Part shown: positions 17,470 to 25,918 of the stretch, piece by piece
Position numbering within the stretch: the stretch's first letter is position 1
How the letters are laid out: each line of letters begins with the position of its first letter
Source: Acidobacteriota bacterium
Lineage (GTDB): Bacteria > Acidobacteriota > Thermoanaerobaculia > UBA5066
Assembly (NCBI GenBank): GCA_029781975.1
Contig: JAKOVQ010000046.1
Coordinates: forward strand, 124,001-188,000
Direction: 5' to 3'
Length of the DNA stretch: 64,000 nucleotides
Position numbers and translations under genes: made by a program
Notes under the pieces: generated by a model
The model's input: only the letters and a program-made list of their open reading frames with translations
The model's database searches: none
What the model was told of the DNA's origin: nothing

Positions 17470-18144
17470 TCAGCCCTCGTCGGAAGATCCGGGCACGAAC
17501 TCCTTCTGGAAGGCGTCCCAGGCGGCGTCGGGCAGGACCGCGGCGGACCCGTGGCCCGGGAGCCCGCCGTCGGCGAGGACCGGGACCCGAGCAGCGGCCC
17601 GCTGGGGGGTGAGGAAGTCGGCGAAGCGGTGGAGCTCCTCGCGGAGGAAGTGCGTCGCGGCCGCGCCGATCCGCAGGGGCTCTATGGCGGCGTGGTGGTC
17701 ACGCGTCCAGAGGGTGACGAGCCAGCCGCTCCCGTACGGGTCGCGGGTCACCCAGTCCGGGTCGCGCTGGGTTCGGTCGTTCGCGGTCGTCACGGTCCCG
17801 GTCACGGGCGAGGGGAGGGCGAGCGTCCGGCCGCGGACCCGGAGCTTCGCGAGCGGCTCCCCCCGCTTCACGGCCTTGCCGCTCGGGGGGACCTCGACGC
17901 TCTCCACCGAGCCGATCGCCTCGGCGAGGAAGTCGTCGATCCCGATGCGGAGGCGGCCGTCGGACGTGATCCGGACCCAGGAATGGCCGGCGTCGACGAA
18001 GACGCCCTGGGGGGGCTGCGGGGGCTGCATCGGGATCGGGGTCGCGGCGGGGGCGCCGGCAGCTTCCTTCGCCTTCCGGGCCAGGACGAGCGCGTCGACT
18101 GCGAGGGCGACGAGGACGGTGAGGATGACGAGCAGCGCGACCAT
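17470..18144 (-). CDS. Membrane-anchored GcvH-like domain protein lacking the lipoyl lysine
   Basis: This 224-residue protein opens with a single membrane helix (MVALLVILTVLVALAVDALVL) and a Pro/Ala-rich linker. It then carries a glycine-cleavage-H-like fold: SWVRITSDGRLRIGIDDFLAEAIG aligns with the GcvH core, and LALPSPVTGTVTTAN with its terminal hairpin (PVSG). Aligning PVTG with PVSG puts a glycine (of RVRGRT) where GcvH has the lipoylated lysine, so it probably does not carry lipoate. It may be a structural or regulatory relative used at the membrane, but its partner is unknown. ATG at 18144. It is convergent with the 534-residue secreted protein. Confidence 0.78.
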   Translation of the reverse strand: MVALLVILTVLVALAVDALVLARKAKEAAGAPAATPIPMQPPQPPQGVFVDAGHSWVRITSDGRLRIGIDDFLAEAIGSVESVEVPPSGKAVKRGEPLAKLRVRGRTLALPSPVTGTVTTANDRTQRDPDWVTRDPYGSGWLVTLWTRDHHAAIEPLRIGAAATHFLREELHRFADFLTPQRAAARVPVLADGGLPGHGSAAVLPDAAWDAFQKEFVPGSSDEG

Positions 18145-18512
18145 GGTGTCCTCCCGGCGAAGCCGTCCGTGCTTTCCAGATCTTCGGCCCCGCTCGACCG
18201 GAAGAGGTGCATGGCGGGTGCCACGTCGGGGCTCCGGCGTTAACTCTATGCAATCGAGAGGGTTGGGTCAGCGGCCTCGCCTTCGGGCTCCGGGAAGCGA
18301 TGAGGAAGTCAACAGGAGCCCTTTCGCCGGAGGACGCTAAAAGGGTCTCGTGCAGTGAGTTGAGGGCTCGAGAGGAGATTCGGCCGGTCTCGGCGCGGGC
18401 GTTGAGAAACGCCACGGGTCTCAGGGTCGGGCGGTGGATCCGGTCGACCGGGCCCCGACCGGGGCTGCCGGGGCTCGCTGGTAAGCTCGAACGAAAGGCG
18501 GGCCGAGGGCGG
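18145..18512. other. Intergenic region, no gene recognised
   Basis: This 368-bp stretch lies between divergent genes and should hold both promoters. I see no tRNA, no conserved riboswitch element and no credible small gene. An open frame continues upstream from the GIDE-like gene to 18207, but it has a poor start and unlikely composition, so I do not extend the gene into it. Confidence 0.55.
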
Positions 18513-19403
18513 ATGAAGGGGTCGTGGGCTCTCTGGATCGCGGCGTTTGCGATGCTCGCAGCCGGCTACGTCCGGCTGCTGGGAGGGCGTTCCCCGGGGA
18601 CGCTCGTCGTCGTCCTCTCGGGTGTCGCCGCCTCCTCCGTCCTGATCGTGGCCGCGGAGGCCCTCGCCGTCTTCACGCGCCGGACCGATGCAGGGGCGTT
18701 CCGACGCGCGCGGGCCGGCGACCCGTGGCGGGACGGGCGCCTCGAGGTGGCGACCGGGTCCGTCGTCCCCGTGGGGGACGCGCTCTCGTCGCCGTTCCTC
18801 GACGCTCCCTGCGTCGCGTACGAGTACGACGTCAGGTCCCGGGCCGAAGGTCCCCACGCCCCCGAGGGAGTGGTCGCGGCCGGCCTCGGCGTCGCGCCGG
18901 CCGTCGTGAGGACCGGGCGCGGCGACGTCCGCCTCCTCGGCGTCTCCCGCCTCGACTCGTTCGACGACGCGGAGGCGGAAGACGCCCCCGCCCGCTCCCG
19001 GGCGGCCCGGTTCCTCGCCGCCGCCCGGTTCGAGGAGCACACCGCCTCGCGCCACCTCTCGCCCATCCGCGTCGCGCGCGAAGCCGCGGTCGCCGCGGAC
19101 GGCTCGGCCCGGCGGGACGTGAGGCTCGCGGGCGCCGAGATTGCGCCGGAGGAGTGCCGCCTCGCGGAGAGGGTCATCGCCGTGGGCGCGCAGGTGACCG
19201 TGGCCGGGGTCTGGTCGGCCGCGCGGGGGGCTCTCGTGGCAGGCCGCGGCCCGCGGCGGGCGCTCCGGATCCTGCCGGGAGGGGGGGAGGTCCTGGCGCG
19301 CAACCTCAAGAAGCAGGCTCGCGGCGCCTTCGCCTTCGCCGTCGTCTTCTTCGTCCTCGTCCAGGGGGTCGTCGCCGCCGTGACGCTCCTCGGGAACCGC
19401 TGA
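18513..19403 (+). CDS. Two-helix membrane protein, GIDE-like
   Basis: This 296-residue protein has an N-terminal helix pair (LWIAAFAMLAAGYVRLL and VVVLSGVAASSVLIVAAEALAVF) and a C-terminal helix (AFAFAVVFFVLVQGVVAAVTLL). The central soluble region, with VVPVGDALSSPFLDAPCVAYEYDV, RGDVRLLGVSRL and AERVIAVGAQVTVAGVWS, follows the pattern of GIDE-family proteins: a PCVxYxxxV core, a coping region and a V-rich strand before the last helix. That assignment is by pattern only. ATG at 18513 is chosen because the hydrophobic helix follows at once; the ribosome site is weak. mutM follows 18 bp later and may be co-transcribed. Confidence 0.65.
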   Translation: MKGSWALWIAAFAMLAAGYVRLLGGRSPGTLVVVLSGVAASSVLIVAAEALAVFTRRTDAGAFRRARAGDPWRDGRLEVATGSVVPVGDALSSPFLDAPCVAYEYDVRSRAEGPHAPEGVVAAGLGVAPAVVRTGRGDVRLLGVSRLDSFDDAEAEDAPARSRAARFLAAARFEEHTASRHLSPIRVAREAAVAADGSARRDVRLAGAEIAPEECRLAERVIAVGAQVTVAGVWSAARGALVAGRGPRRALRILPGGGEVLARNLKKQARGAFAFAVVFFVLVQGVVAAVTLLGNR

Positions 19404-19421
19404 CGACGGGGCGGAGAGAGG

Positions 19422-20345
19422 GTGCCCGAGCTTCCGGACGTCGAGGTCTACGTCGCGAGCATCCGCCGCCTCTTCGCCGGGGCGGCGCTCGAGCGGGTCC
19501 GCCTCGGCTCCCCCTTCGTCCTCCGCTCCGTCGCGCCGCCGCTCTCCGCGGCCGAGGGGAAGGTCCTCAGGGACGTCCGGAGGATGGGGAAGCGGATCGT
19601 CCTCGAGCTCGCCGACGGGCCGTTCCTCGTGGTCCACCTGATGGTCGCCGGGCGCTTCCACCTGAAGCCCCGGGCGGCCGCGCCGATCCCGAGGAAGGCG
19701 GGGCTCGCCGCGTTCGACCTCGGCGGGCGGACCCTCCTCCTGACGGAGGCGAGCCCGAAGAAGCGGGCGTCCCTCCACGTCGTCGGGACCGAAGGCGAGC
19801 TCGCGGCCTTCGCGCGGGGCGGCCTCGAGGTGCTCGAGGCCGACGAGCCGGCCTTCGCGCGGGTCCTCCGGTCGGAGAGCCACACGTTGAAGCGCGCGCT
19901 GACCGACCCGCGCCTCTTCTCCGGGATCGGGAACGCCTACTCCGACGAGATCCTCCACGCGGCGCGCCTCTCGCCGTTCGCCCTCACGGGGCGCCTCGCC
20001 GACGGGGACGTCGCGCGCCTCTTCGCGGCGACGCGCCGGACGCTCGTCGAGTGGACCGACAGGCTCCTCGCCGAGACGGGCGACGGCTTCCCCGAGAAGG
20101 TGACGGCATTCCGCGAGGAGATGGCCGTCCACGGCCGCTACGGCAGGCCGTGCCCGGCGTGCGGAGCGCCCGTGCAGCGCGTGATCTACGCCGAGAACGA
20201 GGCGAACTACTGCCCCGGCTGCCAGACCGGCGGCCGGCTCCTCGCCGACCGGTCGCTCTCGCGCCTCCTCAGGGACGACTGGCCCCGGACGCTCGAGGAG
20301 CTGGAGGAGCGGCGCGACGCGCTGAGGGAGACCCCGCCCGGGTGA
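19422..20345 (+). CDS. mutM: Formamidopyrimidine-DNA glycosylase family (Fpg/Nei)
   Basis: This 307-residue base-excision repair enzyme removes oxidised bases and nicks DNA. The start codon is GTG at 19422, so the mature protein begins PELPDVEV, with the catalytic Pro2 and Glu3. The H2TH region is visible around RALTDPRLFSGIGNAYSDEIL, and the C-terminal zinc finger has CPACG and YCPGC pairs spaced as in this family. The tail after the finger is about 50 residues longer than usual and acidic/basic (RDDWPRTLEELEERR). Whether it is MutM or Nei-like cannot be decided without a search. It sits 18 bp after the GIDE-like gene. Confidence 0.93.
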   Translation: MPELPDVEVYVASIRRLFAGAALERVRLGSPFVLRSVAPPLSAAEGKVLRDVRRMGKRIVLELADGPFLVVHLMVAGRFHLKPRAAAPIPRKAGLAAFDLGGRTLLLTEASPKKRASLHVVGTEGELAAFARGGLEVLEADEPAFARVLRSESHTLKRALTDPRLFSGIGNAYSDEILHAARLSPFALTGRLADGDVARLFAATRRTLVEWTDRLLAETGDGFPEKVTAFREEMAVHGRYGRPCPACGAPVQRVIYAENEANYCPGCQTGGRLLADRSLSRLLRDDWPRTLEELEERRDALRETPPG

Positions 20346-20347
20346 GG

Positions 20348-20381
20348 GGTGCCGGGGCGCCGAGCGCGGCGCCCCGGCACC
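20348..20381. terminator. Strong inverted repeat, probable bidirectional terminator
   Basis: The arms GGTGCCGGGGCGCCG and CGGCGCCCCGGCACC (15 bp, perfect) enclose the loop AGCG. It lies directly between the mutM stop and the convergent secreted-protein gene ending at 20389. There is no poly-U run, as is common in high-GC genomes. Confidence 0.7.
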
Positions 20382-20388
20382 GAGTGCC

Positions 20389-21618
20389 TCAGGGGACGAG
20401 GTCGACCATCGCCCGCCCGGCGACGCCGATCCGCGTCAGGCCGAGGAGGCGCGCGTCGACGGAGAGGGGTCCCTCCGCCGCGGCGCCGAGCGTGGCGGCG
20501 GGGATCTCGAGGACGAGCTCGGCCGGGCCGGGCGCGAGCTCCAGGGTCGACTGCCCCCACGCGACGCCAGGCCGGCTGCCGTCGGAGGCGGCCGCGCCGC
20601 CGACGAGGACGTCGAGGCGGTAGCTCCCCGCCTCGCGGACGTCGGCTCTGGCCGTCACCCGGAGCCGCCGCCCCTCGCCGTTCCCCGCGAAGGAGGCCGC
20701 GAGGCTCCCCGGGACGAGCCGTGCCAGGTCGGGCTCGTTGAAGAACCCCGATGAGCCGGTCCGCGCGAAGGGGTGGCCCCGGAGGCTCGTCCCCTCGGCG
20801 TCGACGCGGACGGACCACCCGCCGTCCGCGTCCGGCAGCTCAGCCAGGGAAGCGGCGTAGTGGCCGTCGCCCGCCGCCCCGTCGCCGTGGAGGCCGTCGT
20901 CGAAGAGGTCGAGGTCGACCGGCGCGGCGAGGCCCGAGGCGGGCGCGAGGCGCGCCGAGACCCGCGCGTCGGTCACGGCGGCGTCGGCGTCGCCGAGGAG
21001 GGCATGGATCGAGACCGGCTCGCCCGCCCGCCGCGAGAGAGGCGCGGCCCACGTGCGGAGGGTGAGCGGGCTCGTCGGCTCGGCGCCCACGACGAGGAAC
21101 GCGGCGTCGTCCGACCCGGCCGCGAGCTCGAGGCGGTAGGTCCCGGGCTCGGCCGCGGCCACCTGGATCAGCTCCTGGCCGGCCGGCAGGTCGAGCCCGA
21201 GCTCCTCGGTCCCGATCGCGTCGAGGTCGAACCGCCGGAGGGCGGCCCGCCCGCTCCGCTCCACGCCGGGCTCGAGCGTCTCGCCCCCCGGGGTGACGAG
21301 CCGGGACCTCACCGGGGAGGCGGGCGAGGGGGCGGCGAGCGCGGCGGGCCCCGCGCGCCGGGCGGGGGAGGGGACGGTCCAGACGAGGAGACCGCCTCCG
21401 CCCGAGCCGGGAAGCTCGGCCACCGCCCGCCCGGCGAGCGGCGTCACCAGCTTCACGAAGGCGCGCGAGGTCTGGACCGGGGCGGCCTCGGCCGGGGGCG
21501 CGAGGCGCTCGCCCGGCGCGAAGCTGCCGGAGACGACGGCGGCGGCCGCCGGGGCGGCGGAGAGGGCCGCCGCGATGGCGGCCGAGGCGAGGCGGGCGGG
21601 AAGGCGCGTGCTCGACAT
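20389..21618 (-). CDS. Secreted choice-of-anchor-X-like companion protein
   Basis: This 409-residue exported protein starts at ATG 21618 (GGGGGAA upstream) with a signal peptide ending AAPAAAA. The middle holds LDLFDDGLHGDGAAGDGHYAASL (residues about 240-262, shown in part), the aspartate-rich LYDDGxHGDxxAGDG signature of choice-of-anchor-X domains, likely calcium-binding. Flanking segments are beta-rich with the pattern SYRLDVLVGG and LELAPGPAEL. There are no catalytic residues. The gene starts 12 bp after the secreted lipase-like gene, so the pair is almost certainly one operon, and this product may act as its partner, inhibitor or folding helper; DUF4785-like proteins are a possible relative. 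Confidence 0.72.
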   Translation of the reverse strand: MSSTRLPARLASAAIAAALSAAPAAAAVVSGSFAPGERLAPPAEAAPVQTSRAFVKLVTPLAGRAVAELPGSGGGGLLVWTVPSPARRAGPAALAAPSPASPVRSRLVTPGGETLEPGVERSGRAALRRFDLDAIGTEELGLDLPAGQELIQVAAAEPGTYRLELAAGSDDAAFLVVGAEPTSPLTLRTWAAPLSRRAGEPVSIHALLGDADAAVTDARVSARLAPASGLAAPVDLDLFDDGLHGDGAAGDGHYAASLAELPDADGGWSVRVDAEGTSLRGHPFARTGSSGFFNEPDLARLVPGSLAASFAGNGEGRRLRVTARADVREAGSYRLDVLVGGAAASDGSRPGVAWGQSTLELAPGPAELVLEIPAATLGAAAEGPLSVDARLLGLTRIGVAGRAMVDLVP

Positions 21619-21630
21619 CGTCGTTCCCCC

Positions 21631-22470
21631 TCAGAAGTCGGTGGCGAGCGCGTCGCCGATCTTGCGGTAGTCGTTCCGGCGGTTGTGGTGGTGGTTCGCG
21701 GGCGTGGTGAACCAGACGGTCCCGACGGCCTGCGCGCTGTACTGCGCCACGGCGCCGTCGTCCTCGCCCGGGAGCCCCGCGATCCCCGAGAGGGTCGCCA
21801 GGCCGTAGTCCTCGGCGTGGGCGAAGTCGTTCCAGAGGCCGGTCCCCGCGACGTTGTAGACGGTCTTCGGCAGGGCGGGGCGGCCCGAGGTGCCGTAGAG
21901 GTAGTACTGGTTGTAGTAGGCCATCCAGCTGGTCCGGCAGTTGCGCGTGGAGTCGTTGTCCTGGCCGAAGAGGTCGACGAGCCAGCCGGTGAACCACGAG
22001 CCGGAGAGCGTCCCGGCGAGGTCGGCCGCCTCGGAGCCCTTGTTCGGCGGGGCGATCGAGTTGACCCAGCGGATCCGCCGGATGATGTCGGGATACCGGG
22101 AGTCGTAGCCCGGGTTCGAGAGGATCCACCGGATCACGACGCCGCCGAAGGAATGGGTCTCGACGACGATGTCGTCGATCCCGTTGGCGGTCGCCCAGGC
22201 CGCGATCTGCCCCGCCACCTGCCCGGCCGCGACCCACATGTACTGGGTCCCGTCGTAGTGGCAGACGAGGGAGGGGATCGCGTAACCCTTCGTCGTCGCG
22301 CGGATCATGTCGGCCGTCCAGTAGGCGCGGGCCACGCTCTCCTGCGCGAGGTTGGCCGCCCCCTTGCCGTGGATGAAGACGACCCCCGTCCTGGCCGCTG
22401 CGGGCCCCGCCGCCACGACCGCCGCGAACGCCAGGGCCGCACCCGTTCCGCCAAACCAGGCTCTCTTCAT
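21631..22470 (-). CDS. Secreted lipase-like alpha/beta hydrolase
   Basis: This 279-residue exported hydrolase starts at ATG 22470 after GGAGGAG, with a signal peptide cut near AGPAAA-R. VVFIHGKGAAN carries an HG oxyanion motif, and VVETHSFGGVV provides Ser107 in a THSFG elbow (lipase-like rather than the GxSxG consensus). The remaining triad cannot be fixed by eye, but Asp and His in LPGEDDGAVAQYS and PANHHHNR are candidates, the latter a His run close to the C-terminus. Cys in NCRTSW may form a disulfide. It is the first gene of a two-gene operon with the choice-of-anchor-X-like protein. Substrate unknown; an esterase or lipase is the safest description. Confidence 0.75.
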   Translation of the reverse strand: MKRAWFGGTGAALAFAAVVAAGPAAARTGVVFIHGKGAANLAQESVARAYWTADMIRATTKGYAIPSLVCHYDGTQYMWVAAGQVAGQIAAWATANGIDDIVVETHSFGGVVIRWILSNPGYDSRYPDIIRRIRWVNSIAPPNKGSEAADLAGTLSGSWFTGWLVDLFGQDNDSTRNCRTSWMAYYNQYYLYGTSGRPALPKTVYNVAGTGLWNDFAHAEDYGLATLSGIAGLPGEDDGAVAQYSAQAVGTVWFTTPANHHHNRRNDYRKIGDALATDF

Positions 22471-22679
22471 TCTCTCCTCCCTCGATGTGGGTTGAGCCGC
22501 ACCCATTCAAGACGGATGCCGTTCTCTCGGGCCGCGCGCCGGCGCGTTAGCGCGGGCGTCGAGGCCCGCCACGCTGCCGGGCGCGGGAGAGAAGGTGACC
22601 CGGGTCAAGGCGCACGGGTCCCTCGCTGACCCGGTTGCCTCACGCCGGAAGGCCATCTGAGCGAGCCTATGATCCCGCC

Positions 22680-23297
22680 ATGACGACCCTCGTCGCGGTC
22701 CGGAAGGACGGTTTCGCGTGCCTCGCGGCCGACTCGCTCACGTCGTTCGGCGACCTCCGGCTCACCGACGGGATGTCCGTCGGGAAGGGGAAGCTCCTCC
22801 GCGTCGGGGACGCCGTCCTCGGGATCCCCGGCTCCAGCGCCCATGGCGGCGTCCTCGCGAGCTACTTCGCCCGGCTGAAGAAGCCGCCCCGCTTCCGCGA
22901 CCGAAAGGAGATTTTCGAGGCGTGGCGAAAGCTCCACGTCGCCCTCAAGGAGGACTACTTCCTCAACCCGAAGGACGAGCCGGCCGATCCCTACGAGAGC
23001 ACGCAGCTGACGGCCCTCGTCGTCGGCCCGCACGGGATCTTCGGCGTCTTCTCGCTCCGCGAGGTCTTCGAGTTCTCGCGCTTCTGGGCGCTCGGCTCGG
23101 GGCGCGACTTCGCGCTCGGCGCCCTCGAGGCGCTCTACGACCGGCTGCCGACGGCGCGGGAGGTGGCCGAGGCGGCCGTCGCCGTGGCGTGCGTCTTCGA
23201 CAAGGGGTCGTCGCCCCCGGTCGAGAGCGAGGTCGTGAGGCTGGTTTCCGGCCGGACCGCCGTCAAGCCCCCTCCCCGCACGCCGGGCACCGCCTGA
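22680..23297 (+). CDS. HslV/proteasome-type Ntn hydrolase, stand-alone
   Basis: This 205-residue protein begins MTTLVAVRKDGFACLAADS, close to the HslV start TTIVxVRxxGxVxxAxD, and should expose Thr2 as the N-terminal nucleophile after removal of Met1. A Gly-rich loop (GKLLRVGDAVLGIPGSSAHGG) and a long loop before the C-terminus (SRFWALGSGRDFALGA) fit the proteasome beta fold. There is no neighbouring hslU ATPase, so it may be a self-standing Ntn hydrolase, possibly Anbu-like. ATG at 22680 has only a weak ribosome site. Its 3' end overlaps the convergent cbiO gene by 35 bp, which is real overlap and not a frameshift. Confidence 0.72.
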   Translation: MTTLVAVRKDGFACLAADSLTSFGDLRLTDGMSVGKGKLLRVGDAVLGIPGSSAHGGVLASYFARLKKPPRFRDRKEIFEAWRKLHVALKEDYFLNPKDEPADPYESTQLTALVVGPHGIFGVFSLREVFEFSRFWALGSGRDFALGALEALYDRLPTAREVAEAAVAVACVFDKGSSPPVESEVVRLVSGRTAVKPPPRTPGTA

Positions 23298-24018
23298 GCG
23301 AGGCGGGGCGCTCGAGCCCCGCCTCCTCGAGGAGGGCGTCGTCGCGCATCAGCTCGGCCGTCGGGCCGTCGGCCCGGACGGTCCCCTTCGAGAGGACGAT
23401 CGTCCGCGCGCAGGTCTCGAGCGCCAGCTCCAGGTCGTGCGTGGCGACGACCTTCGTGTGGGTGAAGGCGGTGAGGATGGCGATCAGCTGCCGCCGGCCG
23501 CGCGGGTCGAGGCCGCTCGACGGCTCGTCCAGGACGAGGACTCCGGGGTCCATCGAGAGGACGGTCGCCAGCGCGGCGCGCCTCTTCTCGCCGGCGGAGA
23601 GGCGGTGCGGCGGCCGCTTCGCGAGCGCCTCGGCCCCCACCTTCGCGAGGGCCGTCCTCACCCGCTCGGCGACGGCCTCCTCGGGGACCCCGAGGTTCCG
23701 CGGGCCGAAGGCGACGTCGTCGGCGACCGTGGGGCAGAAGAGCTGGTCGTCGGGGTCCTGGAAGACGAGGCCGACGCTCCGGCGGACCGCCGGCAGCGTG
23801 GACGGCGTGACGGGGAAGTCCCCGATCAGGACGCGCCCCTCCTGCGGCAGGAGCGAGCCCGCGAGGAGGAGGAGGAGCGTCGACTTCCCCGCGCCGCTCG
23901 CCCCGACGAGCGCCACCGACTCGCCGTGGACGATCCGGAACGAGACGCCGGCGAGCGCGGGGGTCCCGTCCGGATAGCGGTAGCGCAGCCCTTCCGCCGC
24001 GACGAGGTGGTGGCTCAC
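23263..24018 (-). CDS. cbiO: ECF transporter ATPase for cobalt/nickel
   Basis: This 251-residue ATPase drives a CbiMQO-type metal uptake system. Walker A is ALVGASGAGKSTLLL, the Q-loop includes LVFQDPDDQLFCPTV (a typical ECF signature), the signature motif is HRLSAGEKRRAAL, and Walker B is VLVLDEPSSGLDPRG followed by ATHDLELAL with the switch His. The start is GTG at 24018, overlapping the cbiQ stop (GTGA). The C-terminus RRCPACGEGA runs into the convergent Ntn hydrolase gene. Metal specificity cannot be told from the ATPase. It is the last gene of the cbiMQO operon. Confidence 0.92.
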   Translation of the reverse strand: MSHHLVAAEGLRYRYPDGTPALAGVSFRIVHGESVALVGASGAGKSTLLLLLAGSLLPQEGRVLIGDFPVTPSTLPAVRRSVGLVFQDPDDQLFCPTVADDVAFGPRNLGVPEEAVAERVRTALAKVGAEALAKRPPHRLSAGEKRRAALATVLSMDPGVLVLDEPSSGLDPRGRRQLIAILTAFTHTKVVATHDLELALETCARTIVLSKGTVRADGPTAELMRDDALLEEAGLERPASLRRCPACGEGA

Positions 24019-24824
24019 CCGAGCCCTCCCACGAGGAGCCGCCCGAGGAGGGACGGCACGTCGGCGAGGCGGAAGAGGACGAACGCGCCGCACCAGCCGA
24101 GGACGAAGAGCGCCTCGCGCCCTCCCATCCGCCCGGGGCGCGGCGCGGGGAACGAGCCGGTGAAGCCTCGCGCGAGGAGGGCGCGGTGGATCCGCTCCGC
24201 CCGCTCCCAGCTCCGGAGGAGGAGCGTCCCGAGGAACGAGCCGGCGCGCTTCAGCTCGCGGCCGCGCCGCCCCGAGGACCGCAGGTCCCTCGCGCGCTCC
24301 ATCCGCTCGGCCTCGGCCCCGAGGACCGAGAGCGAGCGGGAGAGGAGGACCACCTGGGTCACGAGCGGCCTCGGGACGCCGAGCGCGCCGAGCGCCGCGG
24401 CGACGCCGATCAGGCCGGTCGTCGCCACGAGGGCGAGCGCCGCGCTCGCGGTCAGCGCGAAGCGGAGGAGGACCGAGACGAACGTCGCCCAGCCGGCGGT
24501 CACGCCCGGGAGGGCGCCCGGCAGCGGCGTCCTGTCGAGGAATGGCGCCGGGAGGGCGACGAGGAGGACGAACGGCAGCGCGAGGAGGAGCCGCCGCGCC
24601 ACCTCGCGGAAGGGGACCCGCCCGGCCGCGGCGAGGGCGGCTGGAAACGCGACGAACGGCAGGAGCGGCGAGACCGCGCCCGCGGGGAAGGAGGCGACGG
24701 CGACGGTGAAGAGGAGCGTCACCCCCACCTTCGCCCGCGCGTCGAGCGCCTGCGCGGAGCCGTCCGCCGAGGCCCGGAGCTCGAGGGCGTCGAGCCCCGC
24801 GAGGGCCTCGCCCACGCGGCTCAC
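24015..24824 (-). CDS. cbiQ: ECF transporter transmembrane subunit CbiQ
   Basis: This 269-residue integral membrane subunit couples the ATPase to CbiM. It starts at GTG 24824, overlapping the upstream cbiM stop, and ends on TGA overlapping the cbiO GTG. Several hydrophobic helices are visible (VTLLFTVAVASFPAGAV, LLLALPFVLLVALPAPFL, FALTASAALALVATTGLIG). The conserved cytoplasmic coupling motif is visible in part as ERMERARDLRSSGRR and LERAERIHRALLARGF, with the paired A-R-G signature of T components. It has about the usual CbiQ length. Confidence 0.9.
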   Translation of the reverse strand: MSRVGEALAGLDALELRASADGSAQALDARAKVGVTLLFTVAVASFPAGAVSPLLPFVAFPAALAAAGRVPFREVARRLLLALPFVLLVALPAPFLDRTPLPGALPGVTAGWATFVSVLLRFALTASAALALVATTGLIGVAAALGALGVPRPLVTQVVLLSRSLSVLGAEAERMERARDLRSSGRRGRELKRAGSFLGTLLLRSWERAERIHRALLARGFTGSFPAPRPGRMGGREALFVLGWCGAFVLFRLADVPSLLGRLLVGGLG

Positions 24825-25831
24825 GGCGGCCCGGCCCGGCGCGCCCCCCGGCGGCGGAGGAGCGTCGCCGCGCCGGCCACGAGGGCGAGCGTGACCGCCG
24901 CCCCCGCGAGGCCGGCGAGCGGCGTCCCCCCGCCCCCGGCCGAGGCGGGGAGCTCGTAGTCGGGGAGGATCGCGAGCCGCTTCTGGAGCGCCGCGAGCCA
25001 GCCGTCGGGGCCGTGCTCCGCCGCGGGCGTCCCCCTCGCGGCGCGCGCGACCGACCACTCGAGGCCGTCCGGCCTCTTCGAGGCGACGAGCGAGAGGACC
25101 CCGGCCGCGAGGACCGCGAGGAGGAGGAGCCCCGCCACGACCGGGCGGTCGCTCGCGCGGCGCCCCGTCTCGACGGCCCCCGGGCGGCCCCCGTCGGAGG
25201 AGAGGAGCCCCGGCCGCGCGCGCCTGACGAACGTCAGGACCGCGGCGGTCACGACTCCCTCGACGACGCCGATCGGGACGTGGACCGGGAGGAGCGCGAG
25301 GAGGAACGCGCGCGGCGGGAGCGGCGTCACGGCCGAGAGGAGAGCCTGGCAGGCGACCCCGAGCGCCCCCAGCTCCAGCCCCACGACCGCGGCGGCGACA
25401 GACGCCAGGAGGAGGCGGCGCGGCCCGGGCGCGGGCCCGGCGAGCGGGCGGAAGACGAAGGGGTAGGCGACGAAGGCGGGGAGGAGCCCGAGGTTGAAGA
25501 CGTTGCAGCCGAAGGCGAGGAGCCCGCCGTCCGCGAAGAAGAGGGCCTGGACGAGGAGGACCGAGGCCATCACGACGATCGCGGCGTCGGGTCCGAGGAG
25601 GACGGCCAGGAGGAGCCCCCCCCCGAGGTGGCCGCTCGAGCCGGTCCCCGGGATCGCGAAGTTGACCATCTGCGCGGCGAAGACGAACGCGCCCGCCATC
25701 CCCATCAGCGGCGTCGCCCCCGCCTCGGCTCGCCGCGCCACGGCGCGCGAGGAGACCGCGGTCGAGGCCGCCGTCACGGCCCAGAAGGCGCCCCCGACCC
25801 CGGGGGAGACGAGCGCGTCGGCCAGGTGCAT
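24821..25831 (-). CDS. cbiM: CbiM-type substrate-capture protein fused to a PDGLE domain
   Basis: This 336-residue integral membrane protein captures Co2+ or Ni2+ for the CbiMQO/NikMNQO importer. The start at 25831 is fixed by the N-terminal Met-His of MHLADALVSPGVGG, whose backbone and His2 ligate the metal in this family; an upstream ATG would bury it. Helices follow with the family block GAFVFAAQMVNFAIPGTGSSGH (shown in part) holding further ligands. After about residue 230 comes a fused CbiN/PDGLE-like segment, with KRPDGLEWSV followed by a final helix. ATG at 25831 lies close to the divergent cNMP-like gene. No Ni or Co choice can be made from sequence alone. Confidence 0.9.
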   Translation of the reverse strand: MHLADALVSPGVGGAFWAVTAASTAVSSRAVARRAEAGATPLMGMAGAFVFAAQMVNFAIPGTGSSGHLGGGLLLAVLLGPDAAIVVMASVLLVQALFFADGGLLAFGCNVFNLGLLPAFVAYPFVFRPLAGPAPGPRRLLLASVAAAVVGLELGALGVACQALLSAVTPLPPRAFLLALLPVHVPIGVVEGVVTAAVLTFVRRARPGLLSSDGGRPGAVETGRRASDRPVVAGLLLLAVLAAGVLSLVASKRPDGLEWSVARAARGTPAAEHGPDGWLAALQKRLAILPDYELPASAGGGGTPLAGLAGAAVTLALVAGAATLLRRRGARRAGPP

Positions 25832-25918
25832 GCGGACCCCGAACGACTCTAGCATCGCGCCGGGTGGCGCATCCGTCCGGACGCCTTATCATCTCCGGGC
25901 AGCTTGCAGGGAGGCGCC

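Noticed and set aside
15647..18340. Long plus-strand frame over the 534-residue secreted protein
   Set aside because: The other frame has a signal peptide, ribosome site and domains, and this one runs through a convergent gene without any recognisable protein pattern.
25832..25918. Cobalamin riboswitch suspected upstream of cbiM
   Set aside because: The gap is 87 bp, shorter than any B12 riboswitch, and shows no B12 box.
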